Assembly (NCBI RefSeq): GCF_014844055.1
Contig: NZ_CP062167.1
Span: 449,501 to 513,500 of the forward strand
Reading direction: 5' to 3'
Length of the DNA: 64,000 nt
Source: Aureimonas sp. OT7
GTDB taxonomy: Bacteria; Pseudomonadota; Alphaproteobacteria; Rhizobiales; Rhizobiaceae
Shown piece by piece: positions 28,063 through 37,246 of the stretch. Numbering within the stretch: the stretch's first letter is position 1; the number at the start of each line of letters is the position of its first letter. The notes below the pieces were generated by a model. That model saw only the letters and a list, made by a program, of their open reading frames with translations. It ran no database searches and had not been told where the DNA came from. Made by a program: the position numbers and the translations under genes.

Positions 28063-28136
28063 TGGCTGGGGGACCTGGATTCGAACCAAGACTAACGGAG
28101 TCAGAGTCCGCTGTTCTACCCTTAAACTATCCCCCA
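28063..28136 (-). tRNA. tRNA-Gln(CUG)
   Basis: The complement folds as a cloverleaf: acceptor stem TGGGGGA pairs with TCCCCCA, followed by G and an encoded CCA. The anticodon stem GCGGA/TCCGT encloses the loop CTCTGAC with anticodon CTG. The T arm has GGTTCGAATCC. The 3' end faces the polysaccharide operon, the usual orientation for an island that uses a tRNA as attachment site, although no duplicated 3' end was found. Confidence 0.97.
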
Positions 28137-28340
28137 GCAGGGAGCCGGATTTGGCCGACGGGCGCTCTATAACAATGGCACCGCGTCGATGCAAAGAGAA
28201 AATGGCGCCTGTCATAAAAAGATGGATCGTCATGATCGCTTAACAATCGCTGCTCGTCATCTTGTTGCCCATGATGCGCTGCAGTATGGTCGATCAGAGG
28301 CGGCTGTCGAGCGCGCCGCCCACCTGTCACAGGCTCCATC

Positions 28341-29579
28341 ATGCTTCCGACAACCGATGTCGCGGACACCGTGCCGCCGGCCGGCAATGCCGATGTTCCC
28401 GCCAAGGGTTTCGGCAGCGCGGCGCCGGCCCTGGCAGCCCTGTCGATCGCATCCTTTGCCATCGGCGTGGGCGAATTCGGCATCATGGGTCTTCTCCCGG
28501 GCGTCGCCGACGATCTCGGGGTGACCATCCCGCAGGCAGGTCTGCTGGTGACCGGCTATGCGCTGGGCGTCGTCTTCGGCGGCCCGCTACTGGCCGGTCT
28601 GACATCGCGCATGGAGCGCCGGCGCCTTCTGCTCTGGATGGTCGTCATCTTCATCCTGGGCAACCTCGCCTGCGCCCTGGCGCCCGGCTACGGCCTGCTG
28701 ATGGCGGCCCGCGTCTTCACCGCGCTGGCCCATGCCACCTTCTTCGGCATCGGCGCCGTGCTGGCAGCCGATATCTCGCCGCCCGGCCGGCAGGCCCAGG
28801 CCATCTCGCTGATGTTCGTCGGGATGACGCTGGCCAATGTGATGGGCGTACCCCTCGGCACGTTCATCGGCCAGGCCTATGGCTGGCGGGCGACGTTCTG
28901 GGCCGTGACCGGGCTCAGCATCCTGTCCGGCATCGCCCTCTACGTCTTCCTGCCCCGCAGCTACCCTCTGGCCGGCATTGCCTTCCGGGACGAGATCCGT
29001 GCGCTGACCCGGGTGCAGGTGCTTCTGGCCATGCTGCTCAGCGTGCTGGCTTCGGTCGCGTTCTTCTCCGTCTTCACCTACATCGCCCCGATGCTGGAAC
29101 AGGTGACCGGGCTTGCACCCGCCAGCGTTCCTTACGTTCTGCTGGTCTTCGGCGTCGGCCTGACGATCGGCAATGTGCTGGGCGGGCGGCTGGCCGACTG
29201 GAAGATGATGCCCGCGATCATCGGGCTGTTCGTGGCAATGGTCGCCGTCATGATCGCGCTTTATCCAGCCATGACGAACGCGCCGGTCATGATCGGCGTC
29301 ATGTTCCTGTGGGGCATCGTCGTCTTCGGCCTCGTCGCGCCGATACAGATGCGGATCGTCTCGCGTGCGGTCGGGGCGCGGAACCTGGCTTCCACCTTCA
29401 ACCAGAGCGCCTTCAACCTTGGCAATGCGATCGGGGCGTGGTTCGGCGGTGCGTTGATCACCCTCGGCCTCAGCTACCGCGATCTGCCGCTCGGGGCCCT
29501 CGTCATGGCCGTGCTGGGCGTGTGCGTGGCGCTGCTGTCGCGCTGGCTCGACCGGCGCTCCCGTCAGTCGCAGGCATAA
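28341..29579 (+). CDS. MFS transporter, AraJ/DHA1-type efflux protein
   Basis: A 412-residue inner-membrane protein with 12 predicted helices. The opening ASFAIGVGEFGIMGLLPGVA and the loop GPLLAGLTSRMERRRLLLW (the G-x3-D/R-R-x-G-R-R region between helices 2 and 3) match the sugar-efflux/AraJ-like branch. The second half includes QSAFNLGNAIGAWFGGALI, common in this branch. The substrate is not predictable. No clear ribosome site precedes the ATG. The gene starts 204 bp beyond the tRNA and converges with the OmpA lipoprotein gene. Confidence 0.9.
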   Translation: MLPTTDVADTVPPAGNADVPAKGFGSAAPALAALSIASFAIGVGEFGIMGLLPGVADDLGVTIPQAGLLVTGYALGVVFGGPLLAGLTSRMERRRLLLWMVVIFILGNLACALAPGYGLLMAARVFTALAHATFFGIGAVLAADISPPGRQAQAISLMFVGMTLANVMGVPLGTFIGQAYGWRATFWAVTGLSILSGIALYVFLPRSYPLAGIAFRDEIRALTRVQVLLAMLLSVLASVAFFSVFTYIAPMLEQVTGLAPASVPYVLLVFGVGLTIGNVLGGRLADWKMMPAIIGLFVAMVAVMIALYPAMTNAPVMIGVMFLWGIVVFGLVAPIQMRIVSRAVGARNLASTFNQSAFNLGNAIGAWFGGALITLGLSYRDLPLGALVMAVLGVCVALLSRWLDRRSRQSQA

Positions 29580-29583
29580 AAAA

Positions 29584-29603
29584 GGGCCGGCAGATGCCGG
29601 CCC
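29584..29603 (-). terminator. Rho-independent terminator of the OmpA-lipoprotein gene
   Basis: GGGCCGGC-AGAT-GCCGGCCC hairpin with six A bases on its left, giving a U-run on the minus strand. It lies 26 bases beyond the lipoprotein stop. The plus strand lacks a T-run, so it favours minus-strand transcripts. Confidence 0.8.
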
Positions 29604-29629
29604 CCAAATCGCAAAGCCCCTGGCTTCGA

Positions 29630-30295
29630 TCAACCGCCCTGCAGCGGCGAAATGGCAATCTCGACGCGGCGGTTCTGCGCACGGCCCTGCTCGGTCGCAT
29701 TGGATGCGACCGGCCGCGACATGCCGAAGCCCTGGATGTTGAGTCGATTGCCGGTGACACCCTGCGTCTGCAGGAACTGGCCCACGCTGGCAGCGCGACG
29801 CTGGGACAGCGCGAAATTGTATCCCTCGGCGCCGACATTGTCGGTGTGGCCCATCACGTCAACGATGGTCTGGTTGTACTTGTTGAGCACGATCGCGACC
29901 GAAGTCAGCGTCGGGTAGAATTCGGAGCGGACCTGATCCTGATCCGTCGCGAAGGTGATGTTGGACGGCATGTTCAGGATGATGCGGTCGCCCTGCCGGG
30001 TCACGGAAACGCCCGTTCCCTGCAACTGCGCCCGCAGATCAGCCTCCTGCCGGTCCATGTAGACGCCGATCCCGCCGCCCGTCAGGGCCCCGACGCCGGC
30101 ACCCAGAAGCGCTGCCCGTCCGCGATCCACGCCGGCGATCTCACCCACGAGAAGGCCACCCAGCGCACCGACGCCGGCGCCGATGCCGGTACCTGCGGCC
30201 GTGCGCGAAATCTGGGACTCGTTGGTATAGGGGTTCGTCGTCGTGCAACCGCCGAGAACGGCAAGGGAAACACAAGCGGCCAGGGTCTTTTTCAT
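29630..30295 (-). CDS. OmpA-domain outer-membrane lipoprotein (YiaD-like)
   Basis: A 221-residue lipoprotein. The signal peptide MKKTLAACVSLAVLGGC ends in a lipobox with the acylated Cys at 17. A glycine-zipper segment follows (residues about 33-75, GTGIGAGVGALGGLLVGE and similar). The C-terminal OmpA domain, binding peptidoglycan, has VMGHTDNVGAEGYNFALSQR and RAQNRRVEIAI. The longer in-frame extension to 30490 has no signal peptide; the start at 30295 gives a perfect lipoprotein leader. It probably links outer membrane and cell wall. Confidence 0.93.
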   Translation of the reverse strand: MKKTLAACVSLAVLGGCTTTNPYTNESQISRTAAGTGIGAGVGALGGLLVGEIAGVDRGRAALLGAGVGALTGGGIGVYMDRQEADLRAQLQGTGVSVTRQGDRIILNMPSNITFATDQDQVRSEFYPTLTSVAIVLNKYNQTIVDVMGHTDNVGAEGYNFALSQRRAASVGQFLQTQGVTGNRLNIQGFGMSRPVASNATEQGRAQNRRVEIAISPLQGG

Positions 30296-30425
30296 CGCGG
30301 GCTCATCTCTTAGAAAGCTGGCGCAGGATGTGCGCCGTCCATGGTTAATATTGCATGAACGGCGCTGCAACCATCCGGTGGCCGCACGGCGACCCGGGCG
30401 CCGGGCTTGGCCGCCGAGTGAACCC

Positions 30426-31457
30426 TCAGGCTGCCTGACGCCGGTCCAGCAGCTTGCGGTTGACCAGCAACTCGGCGATCTGCACGGCATTCAGTGCCGC
30501 GCCCTTGCGGAGGTTGTCGGCGACGACCCAGAGGTTCAGGCCGTTTTCGAGCGTCTGGTCCTCGCGAATACGTGAGATATAGGTGGCATCCTCGCCGGCC
30601 GTCTCGAGCGGCGTCACGTATCCGCCGTCCTCATGCTTGTCGATCACCAGGCAGCCTGGCGCCTCGCGCAGGATGTCGCGTGCCTCGTCCGCTGTGATCG
30701 GCTTCTCGAACTCAATGTTCACGGCTTCGGAGTGGCCGATGAAGACCGGTACGCGGACGGCCGTGCAAGTGACTTTGATCCGCGGGTCCAGCATCTTCTT
30801 CGTTTCGGCCATCACCTTCCATTCCTCCTTCGTCGACCCGTCTTCCATGAAGACGTCGATATGCGGAATGACATTGAAGGCGATGCGCTTGGTGAACTTG
30901 CGGGCGGTGACGGGGTCCGCCACGAAGACGGCGCGGCTCTGCTCGAACAATTCGTCCATGCCCTCCTTGCCCGCGCCCGACACCGACTGATAGGTCGAAA
31001 CGACGACGCGGCGGATGGTGGCATGGTCGTGCAACGGCTTCAACGCTACGACAAGTTGTGCGGTGGAGCAGTTGGGATTGGCGATGATGTTGCGCTTGCG
31101 GAAGCCGGACACCGCATCGGCATTCACTTCCGGCACGATCAGCGGTACGTCCTGCTCGTAACGGAAGGCCGACGAGTTGTCGATGACGACACAGCCCTGC
31201 GCCGCGATCCTCGGCGCCCATTCCTTGGCGACCGAACCGCCGGCCGACATGAGCGCGATATCCGTGTCGGAGAAATCGTAGGACTCGAGGGCGCGGATTT
31301 TCAGGGTTGTATCGCCGAAGGTGACTTCCTTGCCCTGGCTGCGGCGCGAAGCCAGCACCACGACCTCATCGGCCGGAAAGCCGCGCTCGTGCAGGATGTT
31401 CAGCATTTCCCGGCCGACATTACCCGTCGCGCCGACGACAGCTACCTTGTAACCCAT
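30426..31457 (-). CDS. asd: Aspartate-semialdehyde dehydrogenase
   Basis: A 343-residue enzyme reducing aspartyl phosphate to aspartate semialdehyde for lysine, threonine, methionine and diaminopimelate synthesis. NADP-binding GYKVAVVGATGNVGREML opens the protein. The active-site Cys is in NIIANPNCSTAQL, and the later VPVFIGHSEAVNIEFEKPI carries substrate-binding residues. The frame extends to 31544 without similarity; ATG 31457 was chosen because the Rossmann motif normally starts two to four residues in. It is monocistronic here, with OmpA 130 bp downstream. Confidence 0.97.
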   Translation of the reverse strand: MGYKVAVVGATGNVGREMLNILHERGFPADEVVVLASRRSQGKEVTFGDTTLKIRALESYDFSDTDIALMSAGGSVAKEWAPRIAAQGCVVIDNSSAFRYEQDVPLIVPEVNADAVSGFRKRNIIANPNCSTAQLVVALKPLHDHATIRRVVVSTYQSVSGAGKEGMDELFEQSRAVFVADPVTARKFTKRIAFNVIPHIDVFMEDGSTKEEWKVMAETKKMLDPRIKVTCTAVRVPVFIGHSEAVNIEFEKPITADEARDILREAPGCLVIDKHEDGGYVTPLETAGEDATYISRIREDQTLENGLNLWVVADNLRKGAALNAVQIAELLVNRKLLDRRQAA

Positions 31458-31970
31458 CTTGGACCCAGTTCCTCTGCTCCCCGCGACTTCGTCAAACGCC
31501 TCCAACCCCGTCCCGGGGGAGTGCGGGACGAAGGTATCAGCCAATCGCGGTTTTAATCATGGAGCGTGTGAACATGGGCTCGCATATGCGCCCTCGGGCG
31601 CGCCTTGTCAATCGAAGGTCGCGGCGCTCATCGCGCACCACGACGCCTGTCGCGCTCGTCCCGGTCCTCGTGGCCGAACAGCTTCTTCATGACCCAGCCG
31701 ATCACGACCGCCTTGATCAAACTTCTGATCATATCCTGAAATTCCCCGTTGAAGTGTCGCTGGACAATACAACGGCGATAACGTCCCTCGCGTTCCGTTG
31801 ACCTTCAAGGAACACTGCGTGTCGGCGGCAAGCCATGATTTACGCAGACAGAATTTTGCCACTTTTCATTTACGCTGGATAGGTTAGCGTGCCTGTCAAC
31901 ACACATCAGTACACGTCGGTGTGTGCAAGCAATGAGACCGCCTACAAGCAGCGGCCGGGAGGGGAACTAC
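31458..31970. other. Intergenic region between asd and MHS transporter
   Basis: About 510 bp between divergent genes, so it holds the promoters of asd and of the MFS gene. Toward the right is an AT-richer stretch with a possible promoter (TTGCCA near 31855, 18-bp spacer, TAGGTT near 31879). An imperfect inverted repeat, ACACAC...GTGTGT, spans about 31900-31926 and could be an operator. A possible 34-codon gene lies on the minus strand at 31628-31732. Nothing else is seen. Confidence 0.5.
31628..31732 (-). CDS. Possible 34-residue amphipathic small protein
   Basis: An ATG-started frame of 34 codons. The product has a hydrophobic N-terminal half (MIRSLIKAVVIGWVMKKLFG) and a highly charged tail (HEDRDERDRRRGAR), a pattern seen in small membrane-associated proteins of this bacterial group. 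A GGGGA ribosome-like site lies about 12 bases upstream and AGGA three bases upstream. No homolog can be named; the call depends on composition. Confidence 0.4.
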   Translation of the reverse strand: MIRSLIKAVVIGWVMKKLFGHEDRDERDRRRGAR

Positions 31971-33647
31971 GTGGCAAGCTACAATGATTCGACTGCGTCC
32001 CAAAGCCAGACCAGCATGACGCGGGAAGAGCGAAAGGTGATCGTCGCCTCATCGCTCGGAACCGTCTTCGAATGGTACGACTTTTATCTCTATGGCTCTC
32101 TGGCGGCCATCATCGCCGCGCAGTTCTTTGCCGGTGTCAATCCAACGGCGGGCTTCATCTTCGCGTTGCTGGCTTTTGCCGCCGGCTTCGCGGTGCGCCC
32201 CTTCGGCGCCCTCGTCTTCGGGCGGCTGGGCGATCTCGTCGGACGCAAATACACCTTCCTCGTCACGATCATCATCATGGGCCTGTCGACCTTCCTGGTC
32301 GGTCTCCTGCCCAACTATGCGTCGATCGGCGTTCTCGCCCCGATCATCCTGATCATCCTACGCCTCCTGCAGGGCCTTGCCCTCGGCGGCGAGTACGGCG
32401 GCGCCGTGGTGTACGTCGCCGAGCATTCGCCCAATGGCAAGCGCGGCTACTTCACCTCGTGGATCCAGACAACGGCGACGATGGGCCTGTTCCTGTCGCT
32501 GATCATCATCCTCGGCACCCGGACAATCATGGGCGAGGCGGCGTTCGCCGAATGGGGCTGGCGTATTCCGTTCCTCATCTCCATCGTCCTCCTGGCGATC
32601 TCGGTCTGGATCCGCACCAAGCTGAACGAAAGCCCGGTGTTCCAGAAGATGAAGGCAGAGGGCAAGGCGTCCAAGAGCCCCTTGCGTGAATCCTTCGGCC
32701 AGTGGTCGAACCTGAAGATCGTGCTTCTGGCGCTGTTCGGCCTGACCGCCGGCCAGGCGGTGGTCTGGTATACGGGGCAGTTCTACGCCCTCTTCTTCCT
32801 GACGCAGACGCTGAAGGTGGACGGCGCGACCGCCAATATCATGATGGCGGTGGCCCTTCTTCTGGCGACGCCCTTTTTCCTGATCTTCGGCATCCTGTCG
32901 GACCGGATCGGACGCAAGGCGGTCATCATGGCGGGGCTTGCCTTGTCGGTGGTGACGCTGTTCCCGGCCTTCCAGATGCTGACCCGCATGGCCAACCCCA
33001 CCCTCGCGGCGGCGCAGGCTTCCGCTCCCGTCCATGTGACGGCGGACCCGGCGACCTGCTCGTTCCAGTTCAACCCGGTCGGAACGAGCCGCTTCACCAG
33101 TTCCTGCGATATCGCCAAGGCGTTCCTGGCCAAGAACGCCGTGAACTACGACAATATCGAAGCGCCTCCCGGCACGGTGGCCAATGTGCGCATCGGCGAC
33201 GTGGTCATCGAGAGCTTCGAGGGCGATGGCCTGTCGGCCGCCGACCTGAAGACACAGACGGATGCCTTCGGCGCATCGGCGACGAATGCGATTCGGGCGG
33301 CGGGCTACCCGGCGGCCGCGAACCCTGCCGAGATCAATTATATCGGCACGACGGCGATCCTGTTCTTCCTGGTCCTGCTGGTCACGATGGTCTACGGACC
33401 CATCGCGGCCTATCTGGTGGAACTCTTCCCGACGCGCATCCGCTACACATCCATGTCGCTGCCCTATCACATCGGCAATGGCTGGTTCGGCGGCTTCCTG
33501 CCCACGACGTCCTTCGCCATCGTGGCGGCGACGGGCAACATCTACTCCGGTCTCTGGTATCCGGTGGTCATCGCCGCGATGTCGCTCATCGTCGGCATGA
33601 TCTTCCTGCGCGATACCCGCCACGTCGACATTCACAAGCTGGACTGA
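31971..33647 (+). CDS. MFS transporter, metabolite:H+ symporter (MHS) family
   Basis: A 558-residue inner-membrane transporter. The SLGTVFEWYDFYLYGSLAA opening and RPFGALVFGRLGDLVGRKY loop between helices 2 and 3 are MHS hallmarks (ProP, shikimate and dicarboxylate carriers). It is about 110 residues longer than usual: residues about 344-453, between late helices, form a soluble insert with two Cys (TCSFQF and SSCDIAK) that could form an outer disulfide. GTG 31971 was chosen as start since GGGAGGGG lies five bases upstream; an ATG at 31923 is in frame but has no site. The substrate is unknown. Confidence 0.88.
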   Translation: MASYNDSTASQSQTSMTREERKVIVASSLGTVFEWYDFYLYGSLAAIIAAQFFAGVNPTAGFIFALLAFAAGFAVRPFGALVFGRLGDLVGRKYTFLVTIIIMGLSTFLVGLLPNYASIGVLAPIILIILRLLQGLALGGEYGGAVVYVAEHSPNGKRGYFTSWIQTTATMGLFLSLIIILGTRTIMGEAAFAEWGWRIPFLISIVLLAISVWIRTKLNESPVFQKMKAEGKASKSPLRESFGQWSNLKIVLLALFGLTAGQAVVWYTGQFYALFFLTQTLKVDGATANIMMAVALLLATPFFLIFGILSDRIGRKAVIMAGLALSVVTLFPAFQMLTRMANPTLAAAQASAPVHVTADPATCSFQFNPVGTSRFTSSCDIAKAFLAKNAVNYDNIEAPPGTVANVRIGDVVIESFEGDGLSAADLKTQTDAFGASATNAIRAAGYPAAANPAEINYIGTTAILFFLVLLVTMVYGPIAAYLVELFPTRIRYTSMSLPYHIGNGWFGGFLPTTSFAIVAATGNIYSGLWYPVVIAAMSLIVGMIFLRDTRHVDIHKLD

Positions 33648-33671
33648 CGGCACCGGCATCACCATGAAAAA

Positions 33672-33697
33672 GGGCCCCGGTGGCGACACCGGGGCCC
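33672..33697. terminator. Bidirectional terminator between MHS transporter and leuB
   Basis: Eleven-base-pair perfect stem GGGCCCCGGTG / CACCGGGGCCC with a GCGA loop, preceded by five A bases and followed by three T bases. It sits between convergent genes and can end both transcripts. Confidence 0.88.
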
Positions 33698-33723
33698 TTT
33701 CACATCGGGTCTTCGCTGCGCGA

Positions 33724-34839
33724 TCAGGCGGCAGCGAGCTTGTCGCGGAATACCGCGGCGATCGCATCGCCCATCTCCGCCGTGCCGACCTGGCGGGTAC
33801 CCTCGGCGACGATGTCCGCCGTGCGGATACCCTTTTCCAGTACGTCCGCGATCGAGGCTTCCAGCTTGTCGGCCTCGCCGACCATGCCGAAGGAATACCG
33901 CAGGCACATCGCGAACGAAGCGATCATGGCGATGGGGTTCGCGACGCCGCGTCCGGCGATATCGGGCGCCGAACCGTGCACCGGCTCGTACATGGCGCGC
34001 CGGCGTCCCGTCGCATCGTCCGGCCGGCCGAGAGAGGCGGACGGCAGCATGCCGAGCGAGCCGGTCAGCATGGCGGCGATATCGGACAACATGTCGCCAA
34101 AGAGATTGTCAGTCACGATGACATCGAACTGCTTGGGCGCGCGCACCAGCTGCATCCCGCCGGCATCGGCCAGCATATGCTCCAGCGTGACGTCGGCGTA
34201 ATCGGCATGGGTTGCCGTGACGACCTCGTTCCAGAGGACGCCGGACTTCATGACGTTGCGCTTTTCCATCGACGTGACCTTGCCGCGCCGCGTGCGCGCC
34301 AGCTCGAAAGCCGCGCGTGCGATGCGCTCGATCTCGTAGGTGTCGTAGACCTGCGTGTCGATGCCGCGCTTCTGGCCATTGCCCAGATCGCGGATTTCCT
34401 TCGGCTCGCCGAAATAAACGCCGCCCGTCAATTCCCGCACGATGAGGATGTCGAGCCCGTCGACCAGATCACGCTTCAGCGAAGACGCGTCGGCGAGGGC
34501 CGGATAGCAGATGGCCGGGCGCAGATTGGCAAAGAGTTCGAGTTCCTTGCGCAGGCGTAGAAGCCCGGCTTCCGGCCGCTTCTCATAGGCAACGCCATCC
34601 CATTTGGGGCCGCCGACGGCGCCGAACAGCACGGCGTCCGCGGCGAGGGCAAGCGCCATGTCGGCATCGGAGATGGGCACGCCATGGGCGTCATACGCGG
34701 AACCGCCCACCAGGCCGCGCTCGATGGTGAAACCCGTGCCCGCTTCCGCGTTCATGAGGGCGATCAGCTTCTCCACCTCGGCCATGGTCTCCGGGCCGAT
34801 CCCGTCTCCGGGAAGAAGAAGCAGGTTACGGGTGGTCAT
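33724..34839 (-). CDS. leuB: 3-isopropylmalate dehydrogenase
   Basis: A 371-residue NAD-dependent enzyme that oxidatively decarboxylates 3-isopropylmalate in leucine synthesis. Motifs: [19 protein letters not shown] at the N-terminus, [11 protein letters not shown], the [12 protein letters not shown] loop, [20 protein letters not shown] with metal-binding Asp residues, and [20 protein letters not shown] binding NAD. Length is normal. leuD lies 57 bp upstream on the same strand, so both form a transcription unit; leuC is not in the window. Confidence 0.98.
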   Translation of the reverse strand: MTTRNLLLLPGDGIGPETMAEVEKLIALMNAEAGTGFTIERGLVGGSAYDAHGVPISDADMALALAADAVLFGAVGGPKWDGVAYEKRPEAGLLRLRKELELFANLRPAICYPALADASSLKRDLVDGLDILIVRELTGGVYFGEPKEIRDLGNGQKRGIDTQVYDTYEIERIARAAFELARTRRGKVTSMEKRNVMKSGVLWNEVVTATHADYADVTLEHMLADAGGMQLVRAPKQFDVIVTDNLFGDMLSDIAAMLTGSLGMLPSASLGRPDDATGRRRAMYEPVHGSAPDIAGRGVANPIAMIASFAMCLRYSFGMVGEADKLEASIADVLEKGIRTADIVAEGTRQVGTAEMGDAIAAVFRDKLAAA

Positions 34840-34896
34840 GCGGCGGTCCTCCAGCCGTTAAGCAAGATCATGAAAGATTGGGCAGGGCTGGTGTCG

Positions 34897-35502
34897 TCAG
34901 GCCCAGGGGCGGTCTTCGGCGAGCTTCTGCTCGAAGGTCGAAATGCCGGGCGCCCGCTCGAGGGTCATCCCGATATCGTCGAGGCCGTTGAGAAGCCGGT
35001 GCTTGCGCGATGCCTCCAGGTCGAAATGGATCACCTGCCCGTCCGGGCGGCGGATCTCCTGCGTTTCGAGATCGATGGACAGCCGCGCGTTGGAGCCCTT
35101 CTCGGCATCCTTGAGAAGCTCTTCCAGTTCCCCCGGAGTGACGCGGATCGGCAGGATGCCGTTCTGGAAGCAGTTATTGTAGAAGATGTCGGCGAAGGAC
35201 GTGGAGATGACGCAGCGGATGCCGAAATCGAGCAGGGCCCAGGGGGCATGCTCGCGCGAGGAGCCGCAACCGAAATTGTCCCCCGCGATCAGGATCTCGG
35301 CCTTGGAATAGGCCGGCTTGTTCAGCACGAAATCCGGATCGGGCGACCCGTCCTCGCGATAGCGCATATTGGCGAAAAGGCCGACGCCGAGACCCGTGCG
35401 CTTGATCGTCTTCAGGTAATCCTTGGGGATGATCATGTCGGTATCGATGTTGACGATGGGCAGCGGGGCGGCAACGCCCGTCAGCGTGTCGAACTTCTGC
35501 AT
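34897..35502 (-). CDS. leuD: 3-isopropylmalate dehydratase small subunit
   Basis: A 201-residue small subunit that with LeuC isomerises 2- to 3-isopropylmalate. Typical blocks are [20 protein letters not shown] at the start, [21 protein letters not shown] (swivel domain) and [13 protein letters not shown]. Two ATGs are close together (35508 and 35502); the second has GAGGAG at normal distance. It is 57 bp before leuB. Confidence 0.96.
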   Translation of the reverse strand: MQKFDTLTGVAAPLPIVNIDTDMIIPKDYLKTIKRTGLGVGLFANMRYREDGSPDPDFVLNKPAYSKAEILIAGDNFGCGSSREHAPWALLDFGIRCVISTSFADIFYNNCFQNGILPIRVTPGELEELLKDAEKGSNARLSIDLETQEIRRPDGQVIHFDLEASRKHRLLNGLDDIGMTLERAPGISTFEQKLAEDRPWA

Positions 35503-35608
35503 CGGCATGTCTCCTCGGCTGCATGGCTTTTTCCGCTTTCCGATATATCAAGGTGGCAGGCGGGTCAAAACCATTGCGGCCTCCGGCGGCATTTGGCAGG
35601 AAGCAGGG

Positions 35609-36493
35609 ATGACACAGACGCCGCGCTTTCTGAGATCCGCTTTGTTCGTGCCCGCCGCGAACGGCCGCGCACTGGCGCGCAGCGCCGATTTCGACGCGGA
35701 TGCGCTGATCTTCGATCTGGAGGATTCCGCCGCGCCGGAGGAAAAGGCCGGGGCGCGCGAGCGCCTGCGCGATCATCTGGCAACGCCCCGGGGCAGCGCC
35801 ATGCGGGTGGTGCGTATCAACCCACTGGCGACGCTGGAGGGCACCGAGGACCTGCTGATGGCACGCGGCGCGCATGTGGATGCGATCCTGGTTCCGAAAG
35901 TGGACAGGGCCGCCGACCTCCTCGAGGTCTCCGCCGCGCTGGAGCAGACGGACGCCCCGCCGGCTCTGCAGGTGTGGGCGATGGTGGAAACGCCGCTCGG
36001 CATCCTGAATGCAGGTGCAATCGCGGCCGTACGGATGGCCTATCCCCTGGGGGCGCTGGTCGCGGGGCCAAACGACATCGTCGCCGCCGGCCGGCTGCGC
36101 CCTTCCGCCGGGCGGCCCGAACTCATCCCCTGGCTGGCCCAGATCGTGCTGGCCGGACGGGCCCATGGCATTCCCGTGCTCGATGGCGTCTACAACGACT
36201 TCCGGGATGCCGAAGGTTTCGCAGCCGAATGCACCGCCGGCCGGCGCATGGGCTTCGATGGCAAGACGCTGATCCACCCCTCGCAGGTGGAGCGCGCCAA
36301 CGCCGCCTTCGGCCCCACCGCCGAGGAGGTGGAAGCGGCGCGTGACATCGTCGCCGCCTTCGACGACCCGGCCAATTCCGGCCGCGGCGTCATCCGCATC
36401 GGCGGGCGCATGGTGGAGCGGCTGCATCTCGTCGACGCAAGGCGGCTGCTCGACATCGCCGAATCGATCCCGAAACCGAAGGACAGGTCATGA
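35609..36493 (+). CDS. CoA ester lyase (HpcH/HpaI, citrate-lyase beta-like)
   Basis: A 294-residue TIM-barrel lyase. RSALFVPAANGRALARS and ADALIFDLEDSAAPEEKAGA open the fold, with metal-site acids; VDAILVPKVDRAADL and MVETPLGILNAGAI follow, and GFDGKTLIHPSQVE near the C-terminus is the CoA-lyase signature. Likely reactions are retro-aldol/Claisen cleavage of malyl-, methylmalyl- or citryl-CoA; the exact one is open. AGGAAGCAGGG precedes ATG 35609, and the longer frame from 35423 has no support. It overlaps the DUF1737 gene by four bases. Confidence 0.9.
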   Translation: MTQTPRFLRSALFVPAANGRALARSADFDADALIFDLEDSAAPEEKAGARERLRDHLATPRGSAMRVVRINPLATLEGTEDLLMARGAHVDAILVPKVDRAADLLEVSAALEQTDAPPALQVWAMVETPLGILNAGAIAAVRMAYPLGALVAGPNDIVAAGRLRPSAGRPELIPWLAQIVLAGRAHGIPVLDGVYNDFRDAEGFAAECTAGRRMGFDGKTLIHPSQVERANAAFGPTAEEVEAARDIVAAFDDPANSGRGVIRIGGRMVERLHLVDARRLLDIAESIPKPKDRS

Positions 36494-36696
36494 AGCTTTA
36501 TCGTCTGCTGACAGGCGTCGACGACGCCGCCTTCTGCCACAAGGTTTCCCTTGCCCTTTCGAAGGGGTGGGAGCTGGCCGGCAGCCCCGCCTATGCCTTC
36601 GATGCGGCGGAGGGTGTCATGAAATGCGCCCAGCCCGTCACCAAGGTGGTCGAGGGCAGGGATTACGATCCCTCGATGAAGCTCGGCGAACAGTAG
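36490..36696 (+). CDS. DUF1737 small protein
   Basis: A 68-residue protein. KLYRLLTGVDDAAFCHKVSL and LSKGWELAGSPAYAFD match the DUF1737 family, small proteins of unknown function often found near CoA-lyase genes in this group. No signal peptide. The four-base overlap with the lyase gene suggests co-translation. Confidence 0.85.
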   Translation: MKLYRLLTGVDDAAFCHKVSLALSKGWELAGSPAYAFDAAEGVMKCAQPVTKVVEGRDYDPSMKLGEQ

Positions 36697-36711
36697 GCCG
36701 GCGGGCCGGCA

Positions 36712-37134
36712 TCAGTCGGCCGCGGCTTCCAGCGCTTCCATGTCGTCGTCGGACAGGCCGAAATGATGGCCGATCTCGTGGATCAGCACGTGGCTGACGA
36801 GCATGCCCAGCGTTTCCTCGTGCTCGGCCCAATAGTCGAGTATGGGCCGGCGATACAGCAGGATGCGGTTGGGCATTTCGCCCGTCATTTCCGTGGCGGA
36901 AGCTGCGACGGCGCGCCCCTCGAACAGGCCGAGAATGTCGAAGGGGGAGTCGAGTTTCATCTCCGCCACGACGTCATCTTCCGGAAAGTCGGCGACATGG
37001 AATCGGATATCGCCGCATAGCGCACGAAATTCCGCCGGAAGACCGGCATAGGCATCGATGGCAAGCTGCTCGATTTCGTCGAGGCTGGGCGCCATGCGCC
37101 GCGACCAGTCGTCGCCATGATCGAGTTGTCCCAT
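36712..37134 (-). CDS. Zincin-like metallopeptidase family protein
   Basis: A 140-residue protein with the zinc motif HEIGHHFGLSDDDME near its C-terminus (HExxH plus a downstream acidic residue), the arrangement of the small zincin_1 family. Other family stretches are FDILGLFEGR and the RILLYRRPILDYWAE block. No signal peptide, so it is probably cytoplasmic; substrate unknown. The ATG at 37134 is preceded by GGAGG. An internal ATG at 37095 is also possible. Confidence 0.85.
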   Translation of the reverse strand: MGQLDHGDDWSRRMAPSLDEIEQLAIDAYAGLPAEFRALCGDIRFHVADFPEDDVVAEMKLDSPFDILGLFEGRAVAASATEMTGEMPNRILLYRRPILDYWAEHEETLGMLVSHVLIHEIGHHFGLSDDDMEALEAAAD

Positions 37135-37246
37135 CCTCTCAAAGCCTCCGCAGGATACCGGTTGCCGCTCTTTTAGACGAAGCATCGGCCACCCGCCATC
37201 CATTCGGCGTTCCCTTGACTCTGCGCCGGTGCTCTGGAATCCATAA

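Noticed and set aside
28063..28136. Duplicate of the tRNA-Gln 3' end as an attachment site for the island
   Set aside because: No second copy of the 3' end was noticed near 16-18 kb; a computed repeat search would be decisive.
28262..30313. A 683-codon plus-strand frame across the MFS and OmpA genes
   Set aside because: Overlaps two recognised genes, low-complexity Arg/Gly/Pro product, no motif.
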